Shown: positions 17,389-27,402, counted from the first letter of the stretch. The stretch is DNA of 36,665 nucleotides from Methyloglobulus morosus KoM1 (GCF_000496735.2 NZ_AYLO01000109.1:1-36665); one strand, 5' to 3'. Program-made: numbers and translations. Notes: generated by a model from the sequence alone, not told the origin.

Positions 17389-17949
17389 ATGAAGGCCTTT
17401 CCCTTAATAAGAGCCCTGTTTTGCTTGGTGCTGATATTTTCAGCTAGCCTTAGCGCAGACGACGGCAATCTTGAATACAAGGTTAAGGCCGGTTATCTCT
17501 ATAACTTCACCAAATTTGTGACTTGGCCGGAAATTACTGGTGCGACCTTTAACCTGTGCATCTTGGGTACGGACCCTTTCGGCGCAGTTATCGACCCCAT
17601 CGAAAAAAAATCTGCTTTTGATAAGCCTATCAAGGTAATCAGGTTGGATGAGGCGATTTTCTTGTCCGGTCGAGATGTGAAAATACACTGCCGCATACTC
17701 TACATAAGCCACTCCAGCAATCCTAAAACAGCTTTTGAAAAGCTCAAAATTGGCTCACACGCAACAGGAATGCTGATCGTCGGAGAAGGCGACGAATTTG
17801 TCGCAGGAGGCGGAATGATTGGTTTTGTCAATAGGGACGGCAAAATTAAGCTGCAAGTTAACCTGCAATCGGTCAGGCAAACGGAGTTAAAAATCAGCGC
17901 AAAATTATTGGAGATTGCCGAACTAGTCAAAGGGGGGATTCATGATTAA
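17389..17949 (+). CDS. YfiR-family periplasmic protein (DUF4154)
   Basis: This 186-aa protein begins with a signal peptide (residues ~1-23, ending SASLSA) and carries the DUF4154 signature EYKVKAGYLYNFTKFVTWP (~29-47) and NLCILGTDPFG. In Pseudomonas, YfiR is a periplasmic, disulfide-controlled repressor of the diguanylate cyclase YfiN. Here the next gene is a membrane GGDEF/EAL protein overlapping by 8 bp, so a repressor-enzyme pair is the natural inference. Cys residues near 55 and 101 could give redox sensitivity. The third gene is a TonB-dependent receptor, not the YfiB lipoprotein of the Pseudomonas operon. Confidence 0.88.
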   Translation: MKAFPLIRALFCLVLIFSASLSADDGNLEYKVKAGYLYNFTKFVTWPEITGATFNLCILGTDPFGAVIDPIEKKSAFDKPIKVIRLDEAIFLSGRDVKIHCRILYISHSSNPKTAFEKLKIGSHATGMLIVGEGDEFVAGGGMIGFVNRDGKIKLQVNLQSVRQTELKISAKLLEIAELVKGGIHD

Positions 17950-20341
17950 ACGGCTTGGCAATCTCTCAATTAACCGCAAGCTATTATTGATTTTGCTGTT
18001 TTCAAGCTTAATGTCACTGTTCTTTGCGGGTGTGTTCCTAATCTGGCTGGAGCTTTCAGAATTTCAACGCACAACCAAAGAGGACTTGACCGCATTGGCC
18101 TCAGTCATAGGCAACCGCAGCGCCGCCGCCCTGATGTTTGACGACCGGAATCTGGCCGTAGAAAATTTGGCGGTGTTCAATAATATTCCCGCCGTTCAAT
18201 TGACTTGTTTATACCGCGACCCAAATACCGTTTTTGTTGGGTTGGCGAATAAGACCGATTCCAGCCAAATTTGTCAGGCCACCATCGTTGGGGAGAAAAA
18301 TAGATTTGAAAACAAGCAATTAATAGTCATTAACCCCATCATGATGGACAAAGAACAAATTGGTATCGTTTATATACGCGCTGATTTGTCCAAGGCCTAT
18401 TGGCAAAAAATAAAGTTTATCGGAGTGTTGTTATTGGTGCTGGTGGCCGTTTCTTTATTGGCCTTTTTGCTGTCGCAGCCGCTGCTAAAACTCATTTCGA
18501 CACCCGTCAAGAAACTTGTCGATACCGTCAAAAAAATCAACGATACCGGTGATTACTCGCTCAGGGCCGAAAAGTTGGGCAATGACGAGATGGGGGTGCT
18601 GGTTGACTCGTTCAATGGCCTGATTAAAACGGTGGAGGCCCAGAGCTTAGCTTTAACACGGGCAAAAAACCGTTATTTGACGCTTTACGATGATAACCCA
18701 ACGATGGTGTTCAATATTTCCCGGGAAGGGGTAATCCTGTCGGTCAATCTCACGGGAGCCAAACAATTGGGTTTAACGGTTGAAGAGCTACAAAGTTGTT
18801 CCCTTTTCGATTTTGTCCATTCAGATGATGCATCGTTGATGCGAGAGTTGATCGAGCGTTGCAATGCTAACCCTCTCCAGGTGCATAACCATGAGATGCG
18901 TAATATTTGCCATAATGCCCGTATTATCTGGGTCAGGGCTACCGCCAGGCTGGTCGAAAACGAAGTACAGGAAAGCAGCCTGCTGATCGTTTACGAAGAC
19001 ATCACAGAAACCCGTTTGTTGAATGAACAAATCGCTTACCAAGCCGACCATGATGCCCTGACCGGACTTGCCAACCGCAATAAATTTGACCGTTATTTGA
19101 AGCGTGCGATTACGCTCGCGCAACAGCATAGCAGCGAACATGCGTTGTGTTACCTGGATCTGGACCAGTTCAAGGTTGTCAACGACACCTGTGGTCATCT
19201 GGCGGGCGATGAATTGCTCAGGCAGTTAGGGGATATGCTCCGCAAACACGTCCGGCAATCTGATTTTATTGCCCGGCTCGGTGGTGATGAGTTTGGGATA
19301 TTGATGTACAACTGTAGTCCGCAACAGGCGTTGCTGGCCTGCGAAAAACTGCGCGAACTAATCAAGGATTTTACTTTTGCCTGGGAAGACAGGAGTTTTA
19401 CCATTGGTGTCAGTATCGGTGTCGCTCCCATAAGTATTGTCTGCGGGAATGCGGTAGACCTGCTTAAAGAAGCCGATGCTGCCTGTTATGCCGCAAAAGA
19501 AAAAGGACGTAACCGTGTGCATTTGTTCAGCCCCGACGATGAAGAATTGGCGATCCGACAAGGGGAGATGCAATGGGTGGAAAAAATTCGTTCAGGCCTG
19601 GAACGACAACGGTTTATCTTGTATGGGCAACCCATTGTGCCGCTTCATGACACTGACGAGGGGTTGCATTTTGAGGCCTTGCTCCGTTATCGGGATGACC
19701 GTGGCAATATAATCCCACCCGGTGCCTTTTTGCCTGCTGCCGAGCGTTATAACTTGGCCTCTGAACTGGATCGTTGGATCATCAGCAATTTACTGGAGTG
19801 GCTGGCAACACGGCCTGATTTTCTTAGCACATTGTCCCTTTGTTCGGTTAACCTGTCGGGATTGTCGCTCTCCGATGAATCCATGTTGAAATTTATCTCA
19901 AGCCAATTTCAGCAGTGGAATGTACCCACCAATAAGCTATGCTTTGAAATAACGGAAACCGCCGCCATTTCCAATTTATCCCATGCCACTCACTTTATTA
20001 ACCAACTGAAAGAACAAGGCTGTTTGTTTTCGTTGGATGATTTTGGCAGCGGTTTGTCCTCGTTTGCTTACCTAAAACATTTGCCCGTGGATTACCTCAA
20101 GATTGACGGCCTTTTCGTTAAAGATATTCTTGTGGATGAAGTCGATTTGGCGATGGTGAAATCCATCAATGAAGTCGGGCATGTGATGAATAAAAAGACG
20201 ATTGCCGAATTTGTTGAAAATGAAGCAATCTTTAATTTACTCAAAAAATTAGGCATTGATTATGCCCAAGGTTATGGCATCGGTAAGCCAGTCCCGTTGG
20301 ATGAGCTCAAATCAATAACGACTCTATTTGATAGCATGTAA
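17942..20341 (+). CDS. Membrane c-di-GMP enzyme: CHASE-like/HAMP/PAS/GGDEF/EAL
   Basis: This 799-aa inner-membrane protein has a membrane segment at ~14-36, a periplasmic sensor region ~37-157 (CHASE8-like), a second membrane segment at ~158-178, HAMP ~180-235, PAS ~243-360, GGDEF ~370-530 and EAL ~545-795. The cyclase motif GGDEF (447-451) and its inhibitory I-site RQSD (438-441) are intact. The phosphodiesterase residues are also present: EAL 578-580, the Glu of EITET, DDFG 699-702, LKIDG, AEFVE and QGYGIGKP. It could therefore both make and degrade c-di-GMP. The ATG at 17942 follows a strong AAGGGGGG site. Control by the upstream YfiR-like protein is likely by analogy with YfiN. Confidence 0.93.
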   Translation: MIKRLGNLSINRKLLLILLFSSLMSLFFAGVFLIWLELSEFQRTTKEDLTALASVIGNRSAAALMFDDRNLAVENLAVFNNIPAVQLTCLYRDPNTVFVGLANKTDSSQICQATIVGEKNRFENKQLIVINPIMMDKEQIGIVYIRADLSKAYWQKIKFIGVLLLVLVAVSLLAFLLSQPLLKLISTPVKKLVDTVKKINDTGDYSLRAEKLGNDEMGVLVDSFNGLIKTVEAQSLALTRAKNRYLTLYDDNPTMVFNISREGVILSVNLTGAKQLGLTVEELQSCSLFDFVHSDDASLMRELIERCNANPLQVHNHEMRNICHNARIIWVRATARLVENEVQESSLLIVYEDITETRLLNEQIAYQADHDALTGLANRNKFDRYLKRAITLAQQHSSEHALCYLDLDQFKVVNDTCGHLAGDELLRQLGDMLRKHVRQSDFIARLGGDEFGILMYNCSPQQALLACEKLRELIKDFTFAWEDRSFTIGVSIGVAPISIVCGNAVDLLKEADAACYAAKEKGRNRVHLFSPDDEELAIRQGEMQWVEKIRSGLERQRFILYGQPIVPLHDTDEGLHFEALLRYRDDRGNIIPPGAFLPAAERYNLASELDRWIISNLLEWLATRPDFLSTLSLCSVNLSGLSLSDESMLKFISSQFQQWNVPTNKLCFEITETAAISNLSHATHFINQLKEQGCLFSLDDFGSGLSSFAYLKHLPVDYLKIDGLFVKDILVDEVDLAMVKSINEVGHVMNKKTIAEFVENEAIFNLLKKLGIDYAQGYGIGKPVPLDELKSITTLFDSM

Positions 20342-20343
20342 AA

Positions 20344-22491
20344 ATGAAAGTCAAAAGGCAAATAATCAGTAGCTGTTTAGTCATGGTGCTCGTTTTAAGT
20401 GCGGCCATAAGCCATGCCGCTGATGACGAAATGGAAGAATTTTTTTCAATGACCCCTGCCGAATTGGCGGAAACATCAGTTTCTATAGCCACAGGCACAC
20501 CCCGGCCCAGTTACCAATCAGCCGGGTCAACCAGTGTCATCACTGCGGAACAAATAAGGGCAATGGGCGCGACAGAATTGCACGAGGTGCTGGAAACTGT
20601 CCCGGGGATACACGCTAGCCTGCAGCCCATGTCCAATGACATACATTACAATATCCGGGGGCTTGCAAACCAAAATAACTCACAAATCTTGTTCTTGCTG
20701 AACGGGACGCGTATCAGCACCGCTTTTCGGGGCTCTACAGAATCATCAATTGATATGCCTTTAGCGGCTATTGAGCGCGTTGAAGTAATCCGTGGCCCCG
20801 CTTCTGCCGTCTATGGCTCCGATGCTTTTGCCGGGGTCATCAATATCATTACCAAAAAAGCCAAGGACATCAATGGCACCCAGTTGGGCGTGCGGGCAGG
20901 TAATTGGGATACCCAAAGCGGTTGGGGGCAAAACGGAACGCAGTGGGCAGGTTGGGACATCGCCACCAGCTTACAATACCAGCATTCTGCGGGCGACAAC
21001 GGCAGGATTATTAAAGAAGACAGCCAAACCCTTCTTGACCGGGCATTTGGGACGAACGCATCCCTGGCACCCGGTGCCATGAATACCCGTTTTAGTGCCT
21101 TGAATACGCACGTGAACCTGAAGCGTAAACATTGGGATATTGGCTTCTGGGCGTTCAATGGCCTTGATATAGGCACACGGTCTGGTTCTGGCGGGGCATT
21201 GGATCCCAAAGGTTCCGCTGACAGCGCACAATATTTGGGCGACATGCGGTTTTCGACCGAAGATTGGCTTGATGATTGGGAGTTCCTGGCGCACCTGAGT
21301 TATTTGCATTCCGATGTCAATGCCACTGTCAACCTTTTCCCGGATAACACACGTTTGCCCGTCAATGCCATTGGCGATATAGATCAATTCAACCCGACAC
21401 AATTGACGCTTTTCCCCAAAGGGGTAGTCGTTGATATCAGGCATGTGCAGAAAGTCCCATCTATCGAGCTGACTTCCTTGTATAAGGGCCTGGACAAACA
21501 CTTATTTCGGTTTACCGCTGGCTTCCGGTATGAGGAACTGAGCTTTACAGACCGTCGTAACTACGCATTCGGTAAACCCCTGCCGCCTGTGGCGGATGCC
21601 GCTTTGGTAGACAATTCCGGTACGCCTTTTGCGTTTTTGACAAACACCGACCGGAAAATCGGATCCCTTCTGTTACAGGACGAATGGCAGATTACCGACG
21701 GCTGGCACATGACTGCGGGGGTCCGTTATGACCATTACTCGGATTTCGGCAGTACGGTTAACCCCAGGTTTGCGTTAGTGTGGGACATCAATAGGCAACT
21801 CACAAGCAAGCTGTTGTATGGCAGGGCATTTAGGGCGCCTAGTTTTGTCGAACTGGGTTCGCAAAACAGTCCCCTTAGCCAGGGCAATATGAACTTAAAA
21901 CCAGAAATCAACAATACGGTCGAATGGGCGTTCGATTATCGCCCTTCCTCTGCGCTTAGGACGGCCCTGAACCTGTATTACTACCACATCGATGACTTCA
22001 TCAGCATTTCACCTTCACCAACACGTTCGGGGATATTGCAATACAACAACTTCGGCAACCTGGACGGTTATGGCACGGAATGGGAATGGAGTTGGAAAGT
22101 GTCTGAACAATGGAGCTTATTGGGTAACTATGCCTGGCAAAATGCACGAAACGATGCGACCGACAGGCGCATAGCCGGGGTGCCAGGACACCAAATTTAT
22201 TTTGCGGGCATCTGGCAATTTATGCCGCAATGGCAATTCCAGTCGCAATTGAATTGGTTGGGCGGCAGGGCGCGCGATCCTGGCGACACCAGGCCATTGG
22301 AAGATTATGAAACCGTGGATTTTACCCTGCGCGGCAAGCGGTTGTACGGGCATGTGAACGTTGCTGCCTCCCTTAGAAACGCGTTTGACTCTAAAAATTT
22401 GGAACCGGCGGGTTTTCCGAGCACAACCCTACCTTCCAATTTGCCTTTGCAAGGAAGGAGCTTTTATTTCGAGGCCTCCGTTGATTTTTGA
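20344..22491 (+). CDS. TonB-dependent outer-membrane receptor
   Basis: This 715-aa protein has a signal peptide (cleavage near SHA, residue 25), a plug domain (~45-160, with VPGIHASLQ, NIRGL, VEVIRGPASAVYGSDAFAGVINI) and a ~22-strand barrel ending in the terminal aromatic FEASVDF. It would import a large or scarce ligand (siderophore, cobalamin, metal chelate or sugar) using TonB energy. The ligand cannot be inferred. It lies 2 bp after the GGDEF/EAL gene, so expression is coupled to c-di-GMP signalling. The receptor may instead help the YfiR system sense envelope or ligand state. Confidence 0.93.
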   Translation: MKVKRQIISSCLVMVLVLSAAISHAADDEMEEFFSMTPAELAETSVSIATGTPRPSYQSAGSTSVITAEQIRAMGATELHEVLETVPGIHASLQPMSNDIHYNIRGLANQNNSQILFLLNGTRISTAFRGSTESSIDMPLAAIERVEVIRGPASAVYGSDAFAGVINIITKKAKDINGTQLGVRAGNWDTQSGWGQNGTQWAGWDIATSLQYQHSAGDNGRIIKEDSQTLLDRAFGTNASLAPGAMNTRFSALNTHVNLKRKHWDIGFWAFNGLDIGTRSGSGGALDPKGSADSAQYLGDMRFSTEDWLDDWEFLAHLSYLHSDVNATVNLFPDNTRLPVNAIGDIDQFNPTQLTLFPKGVVVDIRHVQKVPSIELTSLYKGLDKHLFRFTAGFRYEELSFTDRRNYAFGKPLPPVADAALVDNSGTPFAFLTNTDRKIGSLLLQDEWQITDGWHMTAGVRYDHYSDFGSTVNPRFALVWDINRQLTSKLLYGRAFRAPSFVELGSQNSPLSQGNMNLKPEINNTVEWAFDYRPSSALRTALNLYYYHIDDFISISPSPTRSGILQYNNFGNLDGYGTEWEWSWKVSEQWSLLGNYAWQNARNDATDRRIAGVPGHQIYFAGIWQFMPQWQFQSQLNWLGGRARDPGDTRPLEDYETVDFTLRGKRLYGHVNVAASLRNAFDSKNLEPAGFPSTTLPSNLPLQGRSFYFEASVDF

Positions 22492-22494
22492 GCA

Positions 22495-23127
22495 ATGTCC
22501 AAGTTGAGGCAAGCAGAAATAAATTTTGGCTTAGACAGTCGGCTCATCGATTTTAATTTGGCCGATGGGGTGGAGTTGATCTTAATCAGGGAATTTTACG
22601 GGCACGTTGAATCTGATCAATTGTTTGCCAAGTTATTGTCCGACCTACAGTGGCAAGAGGAAGATATTTTTATTTTTGGCAAGTGGGTCAAAGTCCCCCG
22701 CTTGATGTGTTGGTACGGTGACCGTGAGGCTTATTACGAATATTCGGGAGTCAACCACCAACCAAGACCGTGGACATCGGAGTTGCACGCCATTAAGGAA
22801 AAAGTGGAACAGCAATGTCATTGCGCCTTCAACAGCGTGTTGGCTAACTTATATCGGGATGGCAAGGATTCAATGGGTTGCCATGCCGACGATGAAAGGG
22901 AATTGGGCGTTAACCCTACGATTGCATCTTTAAGTTTGGGGGAAGGACGCCTGTTTAAAATGCATCATAAAAAAAGCAAACAGTCATTGAATATTACGCT
23001 GCAACACGGTGATTTGCTGGTGATGGGCGGGATGTGCCAACGGTATTGGGTACATTCGGTGCCCAAAACGAAGGCGCACAAAACACAGCGTATCAATTTG
23101 ACGTTTCGGAAAATACAAATCAGTTAA
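22495..23127 (+). CDS. AlkB-like 2OG-Fe(II) dioxygenase (nucleic-acid alkylation repair)
   Basis: This 210-aa protein is an AlkB-family dioxygenase closer in layout to ABH2/ABH3 than to E. coli AlkB. The iron ligands are His130 and Asp132 (CHADDE) and His187 (WVHSVPK). Arg199 and Arg205 in RINLTFR bind 2-oxoglutarate and substrate. The NLYRDGKDSMGCHADDE block and PSLxLG-like IASLSLGEGR are typical. It would oxidatively demethylate N1-methyladenine and N3-methylcytosine. It begins 3 bp after the receptor stop, which suggests it is the last gene of that operon, an unexpected place for a repair gene. Only 5 bp separate its stop from the convergent purD stop. Confidence 0.92.
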   Translation: MSKLRQAEINFGLDSRLIDFNLADGVELILIREFYGHVESDQLFAKLLSDLQWQEEDIFIFGKWVKVPRLMCWYGDREAYYEYSGVNHQPRPWTSELHAIKEKVEQQCHCAFNSVLANLYRDGKDSMGCHADDERELGVNPTIASLSLGEGRLFKMHHKKSKQSLNITLQHGDLLVMGGMCQRYWVHSVPKTKAHKTQRINLTFRKIQIS

Positions 23128-23132
23128 TGCGA

Positions 23133-24407
23133 TTACTTTATCGCTTTAAAACCAATATCGTTCCGGTAATAGGCATTATCCCAATGGATACTATTAGCCA
23201 ATCCATAGGCTTTAGCCTGGGCTTCTTTAATCGTGTCGCCCAGCGCACACGCGCACAAGACACGGCCGCCGGCGGTTACGATGTCGTTGCCCTGGGTTTT
23301 AGTTCCGGCATGAAAGACTTTAGTGCCGTCCGTTTCCTGGTGCGGTAATCCGGTAATAACCGCACCTTGTCGATAAGCATCAGGATAGCCGCCTGCTGCC
23401 ATGACCACGCCCAACGCCGCCCTGTTGTCCCAATCACTGCTGGTTTGGTCGAGATTGCCCGCCAAAGCGGCTTCACAAAGTTCCACTAAATCGCTTTTCA
23501 AGCGCAGCATGATGGGTTGGGTTTCAGGGTCGCCAAAACGGCAATTGTATTCCAATACCTTGATTGCGCCATCGGGAGAAATCATTAAACCTGCATAGAG
23601 GAAACCTGTATAAGGATGGCCGTCTGCCGCCATACCTGCCAAAGTAGGTGCGATGACTTCTTCCATGACGCGCCGATGTATTTCAGGCGTGACCACAGGT
23701 GCTGGGGAATAAGCGCCCATACCACCCGTATTGGGGCCGTTATCACCGTCATCCCGTGCCTTATGGTCTTGGGAAGTTGCCATCGCCAAGGCATGTTTGC
23801 CATCGGCAATGACGATAAAGCTGGCTTCTTCGCCTAGCAGGAATTCTTCGATGACTACCCGACTTCCCGCCGCGCCGAAAACATTGCCCGAGAGCATATC
23901 TTCAACCGCTGTGATGGCTTCCTGCTCGGTTTGCGCTACCACAACGCCTTTTCCTGCCGCCAGTCCGTCAGCCTTTACTACAATGGGCGCTCCCTGGGTT
24001 TTTATATAGGCGATTGCTTGTTGCTGGTCAGTGAAACTCTGGTATTTGGCGGTCGGGATGTTGTGCCTGACCATGAAGTCCTTACAAAAACTTTTCGAGC
24101 CTTCCAGTTGTGCTGCATCAGCCGTTGGGCCGAAGCATTTCAATCCCGCTTTTTGGAAACTGTCCACAATGCCCATTGTTAAAGGCACTTCAGGGCCGAC
24201 GATGGTAAGGTCGACCTGTTCTTGCTTTGCAAAGTTTAACAATCCAAGTATGTCCGTTGCGGCAATGGCCACATTTTCAACACCTGATTCCAGCGCTGTT
24301 CCGGCATTGCCGGGAGCGACAAAAATTTTCTCGACTTTCGGAGATTGTTGAACTTTCCAGGCTAAGGCGTGTTCGCGCCCACCGCTGCCGACGATCAATA
24401 TTTTCAT
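23133..24407 (-). CDS. purD: Phosphoribosylamine-glycine ligase (GAR synthetase)
   Basis: This 424-aa ATP-grasp enzyme makes GAR from phosphoribosylamine and glycine, the second purine step. N-terminal KILIVGSGGREHALAWK, central APIVVKADGLAAGKGVVVA and the C-terminal FGDPETQPIM motif are all intact, and the length is standard. It follows purH on the minus strand with a 63-bp gap, the conserved purH-purD order. Confidence 0.98.
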   Translation of the reverse strand: MKILIVGSGGREHALAWKVQQSPKVEKIFVAPGNAGTALESGVENVAIAATDILGLLNFAKQEQVDLTIVGPEVPLTMGIVDSFQKAGLKCFGPTADAAQLEGSKSFCKDFMVRHNIPTAKYQSFTDQQQAIAYIKTQGAPIVVKADGLAAGKGVVVAQTEQEAITAVEDMLSGNVFGAAGSRVVIEEFLLGEEASFIVIADGKHALAMATSQDHKARDDGDNGPNTGGMGAYSPAPVVTPEIHRRVMEEVIAPTLAGMAADGHPYTGFLYAGLMISPDGAIKVLEYNCRFGDPETQPIMLRLKSDLVELCEAALAGNLDQTSSDWDNRAALGVVMAAGGYPDAYRQGAVITGLPHQETDGTKVFHAGTKTQGNDIVTAGGRVLCACALGDTIKEAQAKAYGLANSIHWDNAYYRNDIGFKAIK

Positions 24408-24470
24408 GTATCAGTTTAAAGGTGAAGGGCTAAGAGTATACGCTGTTTTTCGCTTTGCGCCTTTAGCCTA

Positions 24471-26027
24471 TTAGTGCCTAAAATGCCGCATTCCGGTGAA
24501 TACCATCGCGACATTATGCTCGTTAGCCGCTGCAATTACTTCGTTGTCGCGGACGGAACCGCCGGGTTGGATAATCGCGGTGATGCCTGCTTCTGCAGCG
24601 GAATCGATGCCATCCCGAAACGGGAAAAAGGCGTCCGATGCCATGGCGGAACCGACCACCTCTAAGTTTGCGTCGACCGCTTTAATGCCCGCGATCTTGG
24701 CGGAATAGACACGGCTCATCTGCCCCGCACCCACCCCTATCGTCTGCCCATTCCTGGCGTATACAATGGCGTTGGACTTGACGAATTTGGCGACTTTCCA
24801 GGCAAATAACATGTCCCTTAACTCCCGTTCGGAGGGATGCCTTGTGCTGACTATTGTCAAATTGGCGCTATTGACCGCCCCAGAATCTTTCTCTTGCACC
24901 AGCAGCCCACCGCTCACTTTTTTGAAGTCCAGCGTAGACGACTCATCGTGGCTGAATTCACCGCATTGCAAAATGCGCAAGTTGATTTTTTCTGCCAAGA
25001 CGATTTGTGCCGCACTGCTGAATGATGGGGCGATTATGACTTCGACAAATTGCCGTCCGATAATTTCGGCTGCCGTGTCTTTATCGAGTTCACGGTTGAA
25101 AGCGATAATGCCCCCAAAAGCAGAGGTGGGGTCGGTGGCGTATGCCTTATTGTAGGCTTCCAACAGCGTATCCGCTTCAGCGACACCGCAGGGGTTGGCG
25201 TGTTTGACGATCACGCAGGTCGGATGTTCGGTGAAAGATTTGGCGCATTCCAACGCCGCATCGGCATCGGCAATGTTGTTATAGGACAGGGCCTTGCCTT
25301 GAAGCTGCCTTGACGAACCTATCGTGCCGGAGGCTGGATCAAATTCACTATAGAAAGCGCCTTTTTGATGTGGATTTTCGCCATAACGCATGGGTTGGCT
25401 GAGGTAAAATTGCAAATTTAGGGTTTCGGGGAATTCGTCGCCGCTCACCGTGCCCAAATAAGTGGCGATGGCGGTATCGTAATGGGCGGTATGCTGAAAA
25501 CACTTTATCGCCAACTTGAAGCGTGTGTGCAAGCTAAGGTCGATGCCTGTTTTCAATTCGGCGATGATATTGGCATAATCCGCAGGGTCGACGACAACGG
25601 CCACGTCGATATAATTTTTGGCGGCAGCACGTATCATGGTGGGGCCGCCTATATCTATATTTTCGATAGCCGTATCCAAGTCGCAATCAGGTTTGGCGAT
25701 AGTCGCTTCAAACGGATATAAATTAACCACCACCAAGTCTATCGGTAGTATGCCGTTTTCCGCCATCACGTCATCGTCTACACCCCGCCTGCCTAATATG
25801 CCGCCGTGAATTTTAGGGTGCAAGGTTTTTACCCTGCCGTCCATCATTTCAGGAAAGTCCGTATAATCGGCGACTTCAGTCACTTTAACCTGGTGTTCAG
25901 CCAGCGTTTTTGCAGTGCCGCCAGTCGATAGGATTTCTATGCCCAACAAGCCGAGTTCGCGGCAGAAATCCACGATACCTGTTTTATTGGAGACGCTGAC
26001 CAATGCGCGGGTAATTTTTTTGTTCAT
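24471..26027 (-). CDS. purH: Bifunctional AICAR transformylase / IMP cyclohydrolase
   Basis: This 518-aa protein carries out the last two purine steps. The N-terminal cyclohydrolase domain (~1-200) has [15 protein letters not shown] and [17 protein letters not shown]. The C-terminal transformylase domain has the catalytic KHANPCGVA motif (Lys/His near 274-275) and ends with the conserved GMRHFRH. It lies 59 bp downstream of fis. Confidence 0.98.
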   Translation of the reverse strand: MNKKITRALVSVSNKTGIVDFCRELGLLGIEILSTGGTAKTLAEHQVKVTEVADYTDFPEMMDGRVKTLHPKIHGGILGRRGVDDDVMAENGILPIDLVVVNLYPFEATIAKPDCDLDTAIENIDIGGPTMIRAAAKNYIDVAVVVDPADYANIIAELKTGIDLSLHTRFKLAIKCFQHTAHYDTAIATYLGTVSGDEFPETLNLQFYLSQPMRYGENPHQKGAFYSEFDPASGTIGSSRQLQGKALSYNNIADADAALECAKSFTEHPTCVIVKHANPCGVAEADTLLEAYNKAYATDPTSAFGGIIAFNRELDKDTAAEIIGRQFVEVIIAPSFSSAAQIVLAEKINLRILQCGEFSHDESSTLDFKKVSGGLLVQEKDSGAVNSANLTIVSTRHPSERELRDMLFAWKVAKFVKSNAIVYARNGQTIGVGAGQMSRVYSAKIAGIKAVDANLEVVGSAMASDAFFPFRDGIDSAAEAGITAIIQPGGSVRDNEVIAAANEHNVAMVFTGMRHFRH

Positions 26028-26086
26028 GTAGTGGGTTTGAGGATAAATGGGTAAAGCAGGGGAAGTTCCTGGGCATTCCTCAACGT

Positions 26087-26383
26087 TTAAGAAAGCCCGT
26101 AAATATCCATTTTCTTGCGTAACGTACTGCGACTTAATCCCAGGGCTTTGGCCGCCTTGCTTTGGTTGTGGCCAGAATGTTCCAAGGTGGCTTCTAACAA
26201 AGGTTTTTCAACTTCAGCCATAACCATACTATATAAATCATTGACATCATGACCATGCAATTGCTCCAGGTAACGCGATACCGTGCCTTTGACATGTACA
26301 GACAACGGTGTACATAAAGTCACATGATCGCTGGTTTCAATAGGTTCATTGCCTTGCACGAAAGTAGCCATAGCTTGCAGCAT
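26087..26383 (-). CDS. fis: DNA-binding protein Fis
   Basis: This nucleoid-associated regulator bends DNA and activates rRNA and other promoters during fast growth. From ATG 26383 it is 98 aa, the same as E. coli Fis. The C-terminal helix-turn-helix is [26 protein letters not shown]. The frame is open further upstream to 26506, but that would overlap dusB extensively, so the start 11 bp after the dusB stop is preferred. A second ATG at 26371 is possible. The dusB-fis arrangement is the classic one, and regulation is likely from upstream of dusB or further. Confidence 0.95.
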   Translation of the reverse strand: MLQAMATFVQGNEPIETSDHVTLCTPLSVHVKGTVSRYLEQLHGHDVNDLYSMVMAEVEKPLLEATLEHSGHNQSKAAKALGLSRSTLRKKMDIYGLS

Positions 26384-26394
26384 TATCGTTATTG

Positions 26395-27357
26395 TTATGA
26401 GGTAAACGCCGACTGTATCAGCAGCGTTTGCTGGATCGGTTGGGTTGCTTGGTTTATCGTTTGTCTTATGTCCTGGCTGATAAAATCCAGGTGCTTGAAA
26501 TACCAACTGATATGCTTTCGGGCTATTTTAACACCAGTCACATTCCCGTAGAAACTGTAAAGTTTTTCAAGATGTGCCATTAATGTTGAATATATCTCAG
26601 TAACCGTTGGTTTTTGAATAACTTTCCGTTCTGAAATAAATTCATGAATTTCTTTGAACAGCCACGGGTTGCCTTGGGCCGCACGTCCTATCATAAGGGC
26701 ATCCGCCCCAGTCACATTCAGTACGAATTGGGCTTTTTCAGCAGAATCAATATCGCCATTGGCGATCACGGGAATGCCGACCGCTTGTTTGACCTGCTTA
26801 ATCGTTTCGTATTCAGCTTGGCCTTCAAATTTACAGGCGCGGGTTCGGCCATGGACAGTCAGGGCGGCAACGCCGGAAGATGCCGCAATTTGGGCTATTT
26901 CCACGGCGTTACGGTTTTGGGTGTCCCAACCGGTACGGATTTTCAAGGTCACAGGGACTTCAACCGCGTTGACTACCGCATCGAGAATTTTTTTCACCAA
27001 GTCGGCATCACGCAATAAGGCCGAACCCGCCGCCACCGCACAGACTTTTTTGGCAGGGCAGCCCATGTTGATGTCGATGATGTGGGCGCCGCGCCGGACA
27101 TTATATTTTGCGGCATCCGCCATAATTTTAGGGTCTGTGCCGAGTATCTGCACCGAACACAATCCAGTTTCGCCGTCATGATTGGTTTTCAGCAAAGTTT
27201 GCTTGTTTCCGCGTAATGCCGGATTAGAGGCCACCATCTCGGAAACCGCCATCCCTGCACCGAATTCTTTGCAGATACTCCTGAACGGGCGGTCACTGAT
27301 ACCAGCCATTGGGGCCAATATCAGCTTATTGGGCAATAAATAAGGGCCTATTTGCAT
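26395..27357 (-). CDS. dusB: tRNA-dihydrouridine synthase B
   Basis: This 320-aa FMN-dependent enzyme reduces uridine to dihydrouridine in the tRNA D-loop. Motifs are LAPMAGISDRPFRSICKEFGAG, the active-site region DINMGCPAKKVCAVAAGSALL with the proton-donor Cys, LKIRTGWD, and VIANGDI followed by ADALMIGRAAQGNPWLF. Length and sequence fit DusB. It is immediately upstream of fis. Confidence 0.97.
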   Translation of the reverse strand: MQIGPYLLPNKLILAPMAGISDRPFRSICKEFGAGMAVSEMVASNPALRGNKQTLLKTNHDGETGLCSVQILGTDPKIMADAAKYNVRRGAHIIDINMGCPAKKVCAVAAGSALLRDADLVKKILDAVVNAVEVPVTLKIRTGWDTQNRNAVEIAQIAASSGVAALTVHGRTRACKFEGQAEYETIKQVKQAVGIPVIANGDIDSAEKAQFVLNVTGADALMIGRAAQGNPWLFKEIHEFISERKVIQKPTVTEIYSTLMAHLEKLYSFYGNVTGVKIARKHISWYFKHLDFISQDIRQTINQATQPIQQTLLIQSAFTS

Positions 27358-27402
27358 GATGCGCGAAATAACACTGAATTATATTTAGGCTTGAATAAAA
27401 AA

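Noticed and set aside
26384-26506. 41-codon N-terminal extension of fis
   Set aside because: It lies within the dusB coding region, and the trimmed protein has exactly the usual Fis length.
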